The notes beneath the pieces are model-generated. The model saw only the letters and a program-made list of their open reading frames with translations. It was not told the DNA's origin and did not search any database. From Acidimicrobiia bacterium (GTDB lineage Bacteria > Actinomycetota > Acidimicrobiia > Spongiisociales > Spongiisociaceae), in contig VXMM01000053.1 in NCBI GenBank assembly GCA_009841105.1, forward strand, positions 1-56,767: a stretch of DNA of 56,767 nt, given 5' to 3'. The position numbers and the translations under genes were made by a program. Shown here piece after piece: positions 25,506 through 34,722 of the stretch (within the stretch, counting starts at the first letter, position 1; every line of letters starts with the position of its first letter).

Positions 25506-26171
25506 GTGAGCGACATCATGCCGCCGGTCGGCGCCGTCACGGGTACTCCGGCCACGGGCTACCTGGTGCCGACGGTGGTCGAGTCGACCAGCCGGGGGGA
25601 GCGGGCCTTCGACATATATTCCCGCCTGCTCAAGGACCGGATCATCTTCCTCGGCACGCCGATCGACGACGCGGTGGCGAACCTGGTCATGGCGCAGTTG
25701 CTCCACCTCGAATCGGAGGACCCCGACCGTGATGTCAACCTGTACATCAACTCCCCGGGTGGTTCCATAACCAGCCTGTTCGCCATCTACGACACCATCC
25801 AGTACATCAAGCCGGACGTCAGCACCGTGTGTATGGGTATGGCCGCCTCGGCGGCCGCTGTAATCCTGGCCGGTGGCGCCAAGGGGAAGCGGTTCGCACT
25901 GCCGCACGCCCGGGTGATGCTCCACCAGCCCCAGGGAGGAGCGAGCGGGCAAGCCACGGACATAGAGATTCAGGCCCGCCTTATCGTCCAGATGCGGGAA
26001 CAGCTCAACCGGATCCTGGCGCACCACACCGGCCAGGAATACGAGAAGCTGGCCGTGGACACCGACCGTGACTTCTGGATGCTCGCCGAGGAGGCCAGGG
26101 AGTACGGGGAGCACGGAATCGTGGACGCGGTGCTTACCAGTCGGGAACTGGTGGCGGTCGAGGATCTCTGA
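25506..26171 (+). CDS. clpP: ATP-dependent Clp protease proteolytic subunit
   Basis: Serine protease that forms the degradation chamber for ClpX. The 221 residues contain the nucleophile in [12 protein letters not shown] (Ser about 115), the histidine in [15 protein letters not shown] (His about 140) and the Asp in DTDRDFWM. I chose GTG 25506 (SDIMPPVG), behind AGGAG; GTG 25494 and ATG 25518 are alternatives. Many actinobacteria have two adjacent clpP genes (P1P2) before clpX; only one is present here, so the second must be elsewhere or absent. Confidence 0.95.
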   Translation: MSDIMPPVGAVTGTPATGYLVPTVVESTSRGERAFDIYSRLLKDRIIFLGTPIDDAVANLVMAQLLHLESEDPDRDVNLYINSPGGSITSLFAIYDTIQYIKPDVSTVCMGMAASAAAVILAGGAKGKRFALPHARVMLHQPQGGASGQATDIEIQARLIVQMREQLNRILAHHTGQEYEKLAVDTDRDFWMLAEEAREYGEHGIVDAVLTSRELVAVEDL

Positions 26172-26174
26172 AGC

Positions 26175-27443
26175 GTGGCCAACAAGTACGGGGACGGGAG
26201 CGATCTGCTCAAATGCAGCTTCTGCGGTCATTCGCAGAAGCAGGTCAAGAAGCTCATTGCCGGGCCCGGTGTCTACATCTGTGACGAGTGCGTCCTGCTC
26301 TGCACCGAGATCCTCGACGACGACCTTGCCACCAAGGATTCGGAGCACGACGGGGAGTTGCCCAAGCCGTCCGAGGTATACGATTTCCTAGACGGCTACG
26401 TCATCGGCCAGCAACGAGCCAAGAAGACCCTGGCCGTAGCGGTCTACAACCACTACAAGCGGGTGCGAGCCGGAACACCCCGCAAGGAAGAGGTGGAGCT
26501 CTCCAAGTCCAACATCCTGCTGATCGGTCCTACCGGGTGTGGCAAGACCTTGCTGGCTCAAACCCTGGCGCGCATGCTCAACGTTCCCTTTGCCATCGCC
26601 GACGCAACCGCGCTGACCGAGGCGGGCTACGTGGGCGAGGACGTGGAGAACATCCTGCTCAAGCTGCTGCAGGCGGCGGATTTCGACATCAAGCGAGCCG
26701 AGCAGGGCATCATCTACATCGACGAGGTGGACAAGATCGCCCGCAAGGCCGAGAACCCTTCCATCACCAGGGACGTGTCGGGAGAGGGTGTGCAGCAGGC
26801 CCTTCTGAAGATCCTGGAGGGGACCGTGGCCTCGGTGCCCCCTCAGGGCGGCCGCAAGCACCCTCACCAGGAGTTCATCCAGATTGACACCACCGACGTG
26901 CTGTTCATCTCGGGCGGGGCGTTCGCCGGGCTTGAGGAGGTCATCTCTCGCCGTATCGGTAACAAGGTGGTCGGGTTCGGCGCAGATCTCCGATCCAGTC
27001 CCGACCGGCCCCAAGAGGAGTTGCTCTCGGCGGTCATGCCGGAGGACCTGATCAGGTTCGGTCTGATCCCGGAGTTCATCGGGCGGCTTCCAATGGTGGC
27101 CACGGTGAACGCGCTGGACAAGGAGGCATTGATCAGGATCCTCCAAGAGCCTCGCAACGCCCTTGTCAAGCAGTATGTCCGGATATTTGAACTCGACAAC
27201 GTAGAGTTGGTATTCGAGGACGATGCTCTTGATGCGATTGCAGACCTGGCGATGCTGCGGGGCACCGGCGCCCGTGGTCTGCGGGCCATCATGGAAGAGG
27301 TACTCCTCGACACCATGTATGAACTTCCCTCCCGTACGGACATCGGGCGGGTGGTAGTCGACCGCGAGGTGGTCGAGGATAAGACCAACCCGACCCTGCT
27401 GGCCATCGGTGATATCGAGAAGCGCCGCGAGAGGAGCGCGTAG
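26175..27443 (+). CDS. clpX: ATP-dependent Clp protease ATP-binding subunit ClpX
   Basis: AAA+ unfoldase that feeds substrates to ClpP. The 422-residue protein begins with the C4 zinc-binding domain ([27 protein letters not shown], about 11-39). It has Walker [16 protein letters not shown] (about 116-130), Walker [15 protein letters not shown], the IGF-like ClpP loop as [12 protein letters not shown], and the sensor regions [11 protein letters not shown] and [10 protein letters not shown]. Start GTG 26175, three bases after the clpP stop. Confidence 0.97.
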   Translation: MANKYGDGSDLLKCSFCGHSQKQVKKLIAGPGVYICDECVLLCTEILDDDLATKDSEHDGELPKPSEVYDFLDGYVIGQQRAKKTLAVAVYNHYKRVRAGTPRKEEVELSKSNILLIGPTGCGKTLLAQTLARMLNVPFAIADATALTEAGYVGEDVENILLKLLQAADFDIKRAEQGIIYIDEVDKIARKAENPSITRDVSGEGVQQALLKILEGTVASVPPQGGRKHPHQEFIQIDTTDVLFISGGAFAGLEEVISRRIGNKVVGFGADLRSSPDRPQEELLSAVMPEDLIRFGLIPEFIGRLPMVATVNALDKEALIRILQEPRNALVKQYVRIFELDNVELVFEDDALDAIADLAMLRGTGARGLRAIMEEVLLDTMYELPSRTDIGRVVVDREVVEDKTNPTLLAIGDIEKRRERSA

Positions 27444-27488
27444 CCGCCTGGCCCCGGTCGGGTAAGCGCGGCCGATCCCGTCTCCGCC

Positions 27489-30128
27489 ATGACTAGCAAC
27501 CCCCCCGACCCCATCCAGGGAAGCTACGACCCCGGGCGAGTGGAAGCGCACTGGTATCCGGTCTGGGAACGGTCGGGCGCCTTCCGCCCCGAGGTGAATC
27601 CGGACGGCGAGCCTTTCTGCATCGTCATACCGCCCCCCAACGTCACCGGCGTTCTCCACATCGGACACGCCTTGGACCACTCGATCCAGGACGCCATCAT
27701 CCGGAGAAAGCGCATGCAGGGCTACGCCACGCTCTGGCTACCCGGCACCGATCATGCCGGAATCGCTACCCAGATGGTCGTGGAGCGGGAACTCGCCACG
27801 GAGGGCCTGAGCCGGCAGTCCATGGGCCGGGACGCCTTCGTCGACCAGGTCTGGCAGTGGAAGAGACAATCGGGGGGCGCCATCACAGAGCAGATGCGAG
27901 CCCTCGGGGACTCGTGCGACTGGACGAGGGAGCGCTTCACTCTTGATGAGGGCCTCTCGGCTGCGGTCCGAGAGGTGTTCGTACGCCTGCACGAGCAGGG
28001 GTTCATCTACCGGGGCCAGCGGATCATCAACTGGTCTCCCGGGCTCATGACCGCCATCTCCGATATCGAGGTGGAGTACAAGGACGTCGACGGGCAGCTC
28101 GTCCACATCACCTACCCCTTCGCGGATGGGGATGGCACAGACGGCATAACCGTGGCCACCACGCGAGCGGAGACCATGCTGGGCGACACGGGCGTGGCCG
28201 TCCACCCTGGCGATGATCGCTACCGGCACCTGGTGGGTCGCGAGGTGCGCCTTCCGCTCATGGGGCGAGACATCCCGGTTGTGGCCGACGAAGCGGTCGA
28301 CCCGGACTTCGGTACCGGGGCGGTCAAGGTGACTCCCGCCCACGATCCGCTGGACTTCAGCATCTCGCTACGAACGGGCTTGGTCCCGGTCCAGGTCATC
28401 GGCGAGGACGGGAGGATGACGGCCGCCGCCGGTGCGTTCGCCGGGCTCGACCGGTTCGAGGCCCGTGCTCAGGTGGTCGAGGCCCTCAGGACCGGCGGGT
28501 ACCTCGGACGCATCGAGCAGCACCACCACACGGTGGGTCACTGCTCCCGTAGCGGGGTGCCCATCGAGCCGCTCCTGTCCAATCAATGGTTCGTACGGGT
28601 GGCGGAGTTGGTCGGACCGGCGGTGGACGTGGTGCGGAGTGACCTGACGAGGTTCGTGCCGAAGCGTTGGGAGCGGAACTACTTCCGCTGGATGGAGAAC
28701 CTCGAGGATTGGTGCATCAGCCGCCAACTCTGGTGGGGCCACCGGATTCCGGCCTGGTACTGCGACGCATGTGGCGAGGTGATGGTGGCCACGTCCCGGC
28801 CCCGGGCCTGCGTGAATTGCGGTTCTACGGAGTTGCGGCCCGAAGAGGACGTTCTTGACACATGGTTCAGTTCGGCCCTGTGGCCGTTCAGCACTCTCGG
28901 GTGGCCGGAGGATACGGCCGACCTGCAACGTTTCTATCCCACCGACGTGCTGGTGACCGGTTACGACATCATCTTCTTCTGGGTGGCCCGCATGCTGAAG
29001 ATGGGCATGCAGTTCGCAGGCGATGTCCCGTTTCGTGAAATCGTCATCCACGGGTTGGTCCGGGCATCCGATGGCCAGAAGATGTCGAAGTCGCTCAACA
29101 ACATCGTGGATCCCTTCGAGATGATCGAGCAATACGGCGCCGACGCCCTCCGGCTCAGCCTTCTGCAGTCGGCCTCTCCCGGCCACGACGTTCCCTTCGA
29201 TGTCAGCTGGGTGGATGCAGCGCGGCGTTTCGGGAACAAGCTGTGGAATGCCACCAGGTTTGCCCTCATCCACCTGCCGCCCGGTTCGGTGCCGGCGGCC
29301 GGAGGCTATCCGGAGTCTCCCGGTCCTATCGACCGGTGGATACTCGCCCGGTTGGGAGAGGTGGCGGCGCGGTTCGATGAGCTGTCCGACACGCATCGCC
29401 TGTCGGATGCCTTCTCGCTCATGTACTCGTTCGCCTGGTCGGAGGTATTCGACTGGTATCTCGAGATGTCGAAGCCGGTGCTGTCGGTCGGAGGTCCGGA
29501 AGCGGCGTCCGCAGTCCGGACCCTGGGGGTGGTCATGCGTGACCTGCTCAAGTTCTTCCACCCCGCAATTCCCTTCGTCACCGAGGAGCTCTACAGCCAT
29601 CTGGTAGCCAAAGAACTTCTTATCGTCTCGTCGTGGCCCGAAGTGCGCCGCTACACGGCGCCCGCCGGCATGGAGACCCTCCAGGATCTGATCACCGCCC
29701 TGAGGGGGTCTCGGTCCGACCACGGGTGGCCCGCCGGTAAAGAGCTCAACGCGGTCGTTCATGATCCGGAGGGCGCCTGGGATGACTGGTGGGCGCCCCA
29801 GCTGGCCTCGTTGGCGGGGGTCGAGGCGATAGTGGGCCCGCCTCCGGACAGTTCGGGCTACCTGCGGGTGGCGGCCGGCCCCGTGGAGGCTTACGTGGAG
29901 GTCCGCGGTGTCATAGACATCGGGGCCGAGCGGGAGCGGCTGGGGCGCCGCCTCGGGAAGGCCCGCGCCGCGCTGCAGCAGTCGGAAGCCAAGCTGTCCA
30001 ACCCGAACTTCCGCACTCGGGCGCCGGCCGAGGTGGTGGCCAAGGAGGAGCGGAAGGCGGTCACCTCCCGCGCCCTGGTCGATAAGTTGGCCGCTCAGAT
30101 CGAGGCGCTCGGAGACGTGGTTGGTTAG
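27489..30128 (+). CDS. valS: Valyl-tRNA synthetase
   Basis: Class I synthetase charging tRNA-Val. The 879 residues show NVTGVLHIGHALDHSIQD (HIGH motif, about 52-69), the editing CP1 domain (ATTRAETMLGDTGVAVHP), DVLDTWFSSALWPFSTLGWP and GQKMSKSLNNIVDP (KMSKS, about 530). The C-terminal anticodon-binding domain ends in the coiled-coil arm (ERERLGRRLGKARAALQQSEAKL, about 820-879). A zinc-type CDACGEVM..CVNCGS cluster lies near residue 425. Full length; ATG 27489. Confidence 0.97.
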   Translation: MTSNPPDPIQGSYDPGRVEAHWYPVWERSGAFRPEVNPDGEPFCIVIPPPNVTGVLHIGHALDHSIQDAIIRRKRMQGYATLWLPGTDHAGIATQMVVERELATEGLSRQSMGRDAFVDQVWQWKRQSGGAITEQMRALGDSCDWTRERFTLDEGLSAAVREVFVRLHEQGFIYRGQRIINWSPGLMTAISDIEVEYKDVDGQLVHITYPFADGDGTDGITVATTRAETMLGDTGVAVHPGDDRYRHLVGREVRLPLMGRDIPVVADEAVDPDFGTGAVKVTPAHDPLDFSISLRTGLVPVQVIGEDGRMTAAAGAFAGLDRFEARAQVVEALRTGGYLGRIEQHHHTVGHCSRSGVPIEPLLSNQWFVRVAELVGPAVDVVRSDLTRFVPKRWERNYFRWMENLEDWCISRQLWWGHRIPAWYCDACGEVMVATSRPRACVNCGSTELRPEEDVLDTWFSSALWPFSTLGWPEDTADLQRFYPTDVLVTGYDIIFFWVARMLKMGMQFAGDVPFREIVIHGLVRASDGQKMSKSLNNIVDPFEMIEQYGADALRLSLLQSASPGHDVPFDVSWVDAARRFGNKLWNATRFALIHLPPGSVPAAGGYPESPGPIDRWILARLGEVAARFDELSDTHRLSDAFSLMYSFAWSEVFDWYLEMSKPVLSVGGPEAASAVRTLGVVMRDLLKFFHPAIPFVTEELYSHLVAKELLIVSSWPEVRRYTAPAGMETLQDLITALRGSRSDHGWPAGKELNAVVHDPEGAWDDWWAPQLASLAGVEAIVGPPPDSSGYLRVAAGPVEAYVEVRGVIDIGAERERLGRRLGKARAALQQSEAKLSNPNFRTRAPAEVVAKEERKAVTSRALVDKLAAQIEALGDVVG

Positions 30129-30166
30129 ACGCGACGCCGGTCCGCACCGGGCCAGCCATTGAGCAG

Positions 30167-31456
30167 ATGAACTACGACGAAGCCGTCGCGTATCTTGATC
30201 GGCACATCGAGCTGGGTTGGAAGCCGGGGCTGGAGCGAATCCACCGGCTGCTCGAGATGATGGGATCGCCCCACCTCCGCAGCCCGGCCATCCACATCAC
30301 AGGGACCAACGGCAAGACGACGGTCACCACCGTGGCTTCCTCTGTCTTGGATGCGATGGGTCTCAAGTCCGGTACCTTCACCTCCCCACATCTCGAGCGG
30401 GTGGAGGAACGGTTCAAGGTGGCGGGCGAGACGGCGACGCCGGAGCAGTTCGCCGAGGCGGTCACGGACGTGGCTCCCTTCGTGGACCTGCTCGAGGCAG
30501 AGACCGGGGAGCGAGCCACCTACTTCGAGCTGACCACTGCTGCCGCCTTCGCCCTCTTTGCCCATGAAGCCGTGGACGTGGCAGTAGTCGAGGTGGGGAT
30601 GGGGGGTCGCCTCGACGCCACCAACGTGTTGGAGAGCCAGGTGGCGGTGGTGACCGGTGTGTCGATCGATCACGAGGAGTACCTGGGCACCACCGAGGTC
30701 GAGATAGCACACGAGAAGCTGGCCATCCTCAAGACCGGTGGGGTCTTGGTGACCGGGTCACTGTCTGAGGATGTGGGACTGGCGGCCGATAGGAGAGCGG
30801 AGCAGGTCGGCACGGTCCGGCGGAAGGTTGGCTGGGACTTCCGGATCGAAGACCTGCGCATGTCGGTGGGGGGTTGGTCATACGATCTCGACGGGATATA
30901 CGAGCAATACGACGATCTGTACGTTCCTCTCCACGGTCGCCACCAGGCAGCCAACGCAGCCGTGGCGGTAGCGGCGGTCGAGGAGTTGTTCGGGCGTGCC
31001 CTGCCACCCGAGGCGGTCCGGGACGGCTTGGCCCGGACCACGGTTCCTGCCAGGGTGGAAGTGGTGGGAAGGGCTCCTCTGGTGGTACTGGATGGCGCTC
31101 ACAACCCGCAGGCTGCCACCGCGCTGGCCGGGACGCTACGCGAGGAGATGCCGGCGGCAAGTTGGACCCTGGTAGTGGGCGCCTTTCGCGACAAGGACAT
31201 CCATTCGATGCTGGCGCCATTCGCGGGGCTGGTGGGTCAGGCTATCGCTACTGCGGCGGACCATGAGCGTGCCGCCGATCCCAGCGATCTGGTGGTGGCC
31301 CTGGAGAGGGTGCTACCCGGGATCCCAGTTACCTGGGTGAGGCCCGTCCCCGCTGCTGTCACCCTGGCCAAGGAGTGGAGCGGGGCCGAGGGCGCCGTCC
31401 TGGTGACCGGCTCCTTCTATGTAGCGGGTGAGGCCCGCACCGCGCTGGTCGGCTAG
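30167..31456 (+). CDS. folC: Folylpolyglutamate synthase / dihydrofolate synthase
   Basis: Mur-ligase-family enzyme adding glutamates to folates. The 429-residue protein has the ATP-binding loop HITGTNGKTTVTTV (about 43-56), the TSPHLERVEERF folate signature, EVGMGGRLDATNV (about 142-154) and the C-terminal domain with PLVVLDGAHNPQAATAL. ATG 30167 gives the family start MNYDEAVAYLD. It lies 38 bases after valS, the common valS-folC order. Confidence 0.96.
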   Translation: MNYDEAVAYLDRHIELGWKPGLERIHRLLEMMGSPHLRSPAIHITGTNGKTTVTTVASSVLDAMGLKSGTFTSPHLERVEERFKVAGETATPEQFAEAVTDVAPFVDLLEAETGERATYFELTTAAAFALFAHEAVDVAVVEVGMGGRLDATNVLESQVAVVTGVSIDHEEYLGTTEVEIAHEKLAILKTGGVLVTGSLSEDVGLAADRRAEQVGTVRRKVGWDFRIEDLRMSVGGWSYDLDGIYEQYDDLYVPLHGRHQAANAAVAVAAVEELFGRALPPEAVRDGLARTTVPARVEVVGRAPLVVLDGAHNPQAATALAGTLREEMPAASWTLVVGAFRDKDIHSMLAPFAGLVGQAIATAADHERAADPSDLVVALERVLPGIPVTWVRPVPAAVTLAKEWSGAEGAVLVTGSFYVAGEARTALVG

Positions 31457-31620
31457 TTGTCAGTCCACCGGTGTGCCGACCTGCGAGTGGCAGAGGTCGC
31501 TTTGGTACCCTTCGCGGATCATCCTCCGACCGGAAGCCGTCTCCCGAGCCATGGGTGGCCGTGGTCATCCGGGCCGGATCCCGATTCTCCACACCCTGGA
31601 TGTGAAAGGCAGGCATAGCG

Positions 31621-32025
31621 ATGGCCCATGAGGACACCTTCATAATGGTGAAACCGGATGGGGTGAAGCGCCGCCTGGTAGGTGAGGTGATCTCCCGCTT
31701 CGAAGCCAAGGGCCTCGACCTTCATCGCCTCGAGATGGTCCGGCCTGATGCAGCCATTGCGGCCACGCACTACGCGGAACACGTGGGGAAGGCCTTCTAC
31801 GACGATCTCATCGACTTCATAACCTCCGGTCCGGTGGTCGCCATGCACTGGTCGGGCGAATCGGCGATCGCGGTGGCTCGAGCCATGATGGGGGTGACCG
31901 ATCCGGCCGTAGCTGCTCCCGGCACGATCCGCGGCGACTTCGGCCTCGAAGTCGGGGAGAACATCGTCCACGGATCCGACAGCCCGGAGAGTGCTGCTCG
32001 CGAGTTGGCTCTCTGGTTCCCCTGA
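31621..32025 (+). CDS. ndk: Nucleoside diphosphate kinase
   Basis: Transfers the gamma-phosphate between nucleoside triphosphates and diphosphates through a phosphohistidine. The 134 residues are full length: [23 protein letters not shown] at the N-terminus and the active-site histidine in [13 protein letters not shown] (about residue 117). ATG 31621. It stands alone between folC (164 bases upstream) and mreB. Confidence 0.97.
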   Translation: MAHEDTFIMVKPDGVKRRLVGEVISRFEAKGLDLHRLEMVRPDAAIAATHYAEHVGKAFYDDLIDFITSGPVVAMHWSGESAIAVARAMMGVTDPAVAAPGTIRGDFGLEVGENIVHGSDSPESAARELALWFP

Positions 32026-32053
32026 TGGCTACAGAACGCAAAATCGGCCGGCA

Positions 32054-32082
32054 TTCCGTAGAGCCGCTCCATAGGGTAGAGT
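32054..32082 (+). promoter_or_regulatory. Possible promoter of the mre operon
   Basis: TTCCGT (32054-32059) and TAGAGT (32077-32082) are 17 bases apart in the 90-base gap between ndk and mreB; a start near 32090 would leave a 26-base leader containing an AGGGA ribosome-binding site. Confidence 0.35.
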
Positions 32083-32115
32083 TGCCTGACGACCCACGAC
32101 AGGGACCCTTCATCG

Positions 32116-33147
32116 ATGCCAGATAACCCGTTCGTCGTTGCCGGCCAGGACATGGCTGTCGATCTTGGTACAGCCAACACCCTTGTCTACGTCCGTAACC
32201 AGGGTGTCCTGCTCAACGAACCCTCGGTGGTGACCATCAACACCAACACCAACGAGGCGCTGGCTGTAGGTATGGATGCCAAGCGCATGATCGGCCGTAC
32301 CCCCTCGCACGTGAAGGCGATCAGGCCGCTCCGCGACGGGGTCATCGCCGACTTCGACATCACGGAGCGGATGCTCCGCTACTTCATCAAGAAGGTGCAT
32401 CGCCGCCGATGGGCCAAGCCGAGGATCGTGATCTGCGTTCCATCCGGCATCACCGGGGTGGAACGGAGGGCAGTGGAAGAGGCTGCCTACCACGCCGGCG
32501 CCCGCAACGCCTTCACCATTGATGAGCCGATGGCAGCCGCCATCGGATGCGGATTGCCCGTGAACGAGCCTACCGGGTCGATGGTGGTGGACATCGGAGG
32601 AGGAACCACCGAGGTGGCGGTCATCGCCATGGGTGGCATCGTGGTCTCGCGGAGCGTCCGCGTGGGCGGCGACGACATGGATGAGCGGATCGTCGAGTGG
32701 GTGAAGAAGGAGCACAACCTCCTTCTGGGTCTGAGGACGGCGGAGCAGATCAAGATGGCGATCGGATCGGCCTATCCATATCACAACGAGCCGAGTGCCG
32801 AGGTAAAGGGTCGGGATCTGGTGGCCGGCCTTCCCAAGACCATCCTGCTCACCGCGTCCGAAGTCAGGGCAGCCATCCAGGAGCCGCTGTCGATGATGAT
32901 CGATGCGGTCCGGTACACCCTGGACAACACCCCGCCCGAGTTGGCTGCCGACCTGATGAACGTGGGAATCGTGATCACGGGTGGGGGTGCTTTGCTCAAG
33001 GTTCTGCACCACCGGCTGGCGTTCGAAACCGGCTTGCGAGTCGAGGTGGCTGAGCGTCCCCTCCAGTCGGTGGTGGTCGGATCCGGCCGGTGCCTGGAAC
33101 AGTTCGACGTCTTGCAGGGAGTCCTCGAGTCATCCGGCCGGTTCTAG
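32116..33147 (+). CDS. mreB: Rod-shape-determining actin homologue MreB
   Basis: Membrane-associated actin-like filament that guides side-wall peptidoglycan synthesis. The 343 residues carry phosphate-1 AVDLGTANTLVYV (about 14-26), the VPSGITGVERRAVEEAA loop, phosphate-2 SMVVDIGGGTTEVAVIAMGG (about 155-174) and the adenosine motif VGIVITGGGALLKVLHHRL (about 289-307). ATG 32116. First gene of mreB-mreC-mreD-PBP2-rodA, implying a rod-shaped or elongating cell. Confidence 0.98.
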   Translation: MPDNPFVVAGQDMAVDLGTANTLVYVRNQGVLLNEPSVVTINTNTNEALAVGMDAKRMIGRTPSHVKAIRPLRDGVIADFDITERMLRYFIKKVHRRRWAKPRIVICVPSGITGVERRAVEEAAYHAGARNAFTIDEPMAAAIGCGLPVNEPTGSMVVDIGGGTTEVAVIAMGGIVVSRSVRVGGDDMDERIVEWVKKEHNLLLGLRTAEQIKMAIGSAYPYHNEPSAEVKGRDLVAGLPKTILLTASEVRAAIQEPLSMMIDAVRYTLDNTPPELAADLMNVGIVITGGGALLKVLHHRLAFETGLRVEVAERPLQSVVVGSGRCLEQFDVLQGVLESSGRF

Positions 33148-33321
33148 GGGTGGTTCCGAGTACGAGAGCCGGATCCGCCGATGAGGAAGTGAAGGGCCAG
33201 GGAAATCTCCGCTCCGCCAAGACTCTCGAGTGCCGGTAGACAATCCCGGCGGCGCGCCGGCGGCCGAGGGAGGAGGGGCGCTCCGACCGATCGGTCCGCT
33301 TACGTAGCCATCGGCCTGCTC

Positions 33322-34200
33322 GTGGTCTCGCTCATCCTCATGACCCTTGACATCAGGGCTTCGAGAGGTGGTTTCGGGGCCGACCTTCGCAACGCTGCGC
33401 AAGTGGTGATCGCACCGTTCCAGGCGGCTGTGAACGCGGTGGTTACCCCGGTAGTGAGCTTTTCCGACGGCCTCTCGAACCTCGCCGGGCTCCGCGAGGA
33501 GAATCAGCGACTGCGGGACCGGATCGAGTCGCTGGAGCGGGAAGCGGCTCAGGTCGGTCACCTGGAAGCCCACGTCTCCGAGTTGGAGACGCTGCTGGCG
33601 CTGCGGCTCAGCGAGGATCTGTACCAGTTGGCGGTCTCGGCCGAGGTCACGGCTCGGGGAGGAACCCTTGACCCGACCCTGACCATCGACCGCGGCACCG
33701 GTCACGGGGTCCATACCGGCCAGCCGGTGGTAGACGGCCAGGGGGCGCTGATCGGCCTCGTCTCCGAGGCGGGTGAGGCCGGGGCCAGTGTCATTCCGAT
33801 CACGTCGCGCCGGGCGCCCGCAGTCACGGTGCGCTTGCCCGATGGGAAGCGTGGGGTGGTGACAGGACAGGGCGCAGGAGTGCTGGAGCTCTCCATCCTG
33901 GAGGCATCGGATCCGGTGGAGGGCGGCGAGTTGCTGGTGACCTACGGACCCTACGGAGACTCCAACGCCTACCCGAAGGACTTGGACGTCGGCATCGTGG
34001 CCGAGCCGGCGGATCCGCAGTTCGGGATCATCAGGGTCCGAGTGGAGCCCATGGGAGATCTCGAGCGCTTGGAGTACGTAGCCGTGATCCCCTGGCCGCC
34101 CGCTCCGGCGCCACAACTCCGGGACGGTGAGCCGGGCGGGGTCTCGGAGGGAGGGGCTGGCTCGAGCGACCGGGTCGGCGAGACGGAGGCGGGGACGTAA
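33322..34200 (+). CDS. mreC: Rod-shape-determining protein MreC (5' end uncertain)
   Basis: MreC is a bitopic membrane protein that links MreB to the penicillin-binding proteins. From GTG 33322 the product has 292 residues with a coiled coil (ENQRLRDRIESLEREAAQ, about 71-88) and the MreC beta-barrel domain (DRGTGHGVHTGQPVVDGQGALIG). This start would cut the membrane helix in half. In the same frame the codons upstream read RSAYVAIGLLVVSLILMTL, a complete helix, and stay open to 33193, but contain no ATG, GTG or TTG. Either a non-standard start (for example ATC 33205) is used or one base is missing, for example in the G-run 33275-33278; the latter would connect to GTG 33230. Listed conservatively. 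Confidence 0.85.
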   Translation: MVSLILMTLDIRASRGGFGADLRNAAQVVIAPFQAAVNAVVTPVVSFSDGLSNLAGLREENQRLRDRIESLEREAAQVGHLEAHVSELETLLALRLSEDLYQLAVSAEVTARGGTLDPTLTIDRGTGHGVHTGQPVVDGQGALIGLVSEAGEAGASVIPITSRRAPAVTVRLPDGKRGVVTGQGAGVLELSILEASDPVEGGELLVTYGPYGDSNAYPKDLDVGIVAEPADPQFGIIRVRVEPMGDLERLEYVAVIPWPPAPAPQLRDGEPGGVSEGGAGSSDRVGETEAGT

Positions 34201-34722
34201 GTGGAGGGCCTACGGTTCCTGCTGTCCGTGATGCTGGTGATGATTGCGGCCCTCGTTCAGACCAGCGTGTTCCACAGCATTCGGCCCTTCGGCGCAAGCC
34301 CTGATGTGGTCCTGTTGATGGTGGTGGTCGGTGTGGTCTGGCTCAAGCCCGAAGCGGCCGTGTTGCTGGGTTTCCTGGGCGGGTTGCTGCTCGATCTGCT
34401 CGGATCAGCCCCCCTGGGCCTGAGCGGGCTGGCGTTCACCGTGGGCTCCTACATCACGGTGCGGAGCCGGGATCGCTTCAACTACGGGCTCCCGGTCGGC
34501 GTGATAACTGTGGGCGGGATCACATTGGTCACGCTGGTTACCAACGCCCTGGTAGGAACCCTGTTCGGTGAGGGCACGCTAGGGAACCCCGACATCATCA
34601 GGACGTTGCTCCTGGTGCCGATCTACAACATGGTGTTCGCGCTGGGCCTTCTACCACTGGCCGACAGGTTGTTCTCTTGGGTGGCCGGTCCCCGTCATCG
34701 CTGGGTCCGGAGCGGGTTGTGA
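34201..34722 (+). CDS. mreD: Rod-shape-determining protein MreD
   Basis: A 173-residue integral membrane protein with about five to six hydrophobic segments. Family features are RFLLSVMLVMIAALVQTSVF at the start, SPDVVLLMVVVGVVWLKPEA, and GFLGGLLLDLLGSAPLGLSGLAF (about 58-80). The start GTG 34201 directly follows the mreC stop, and its own stop overlaps the PBP2 start (GTGA). Confidence 0.93.
   Translation: MEGLRFLLSVMLVMIAALVQTSVFHSIRPFGASPDVVLLMVVVGVVWLKPEAAVLLGFLGGLLLDLLGSAPLGLSGLAFTVGSYITVRSRDRFNYGLPVGVITVGGITLVTLVTNALVGTLFGEGTLGNPDIIRTLLLVPIYNMVFALGLLPLADRLFSWVAGPRHRWVRSGL

Noticed and set aside
25494-26171. Fused or tandem clpP1-clpP2
   Set aside because: Only one complete ClpP is encoded before clpX; no second copy is adjacent.
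28368-29762. Long minus-strand frame opposite valS
   Set aside because: ValS motifs on the plus strand account for the region; the antisense product shows no family features.
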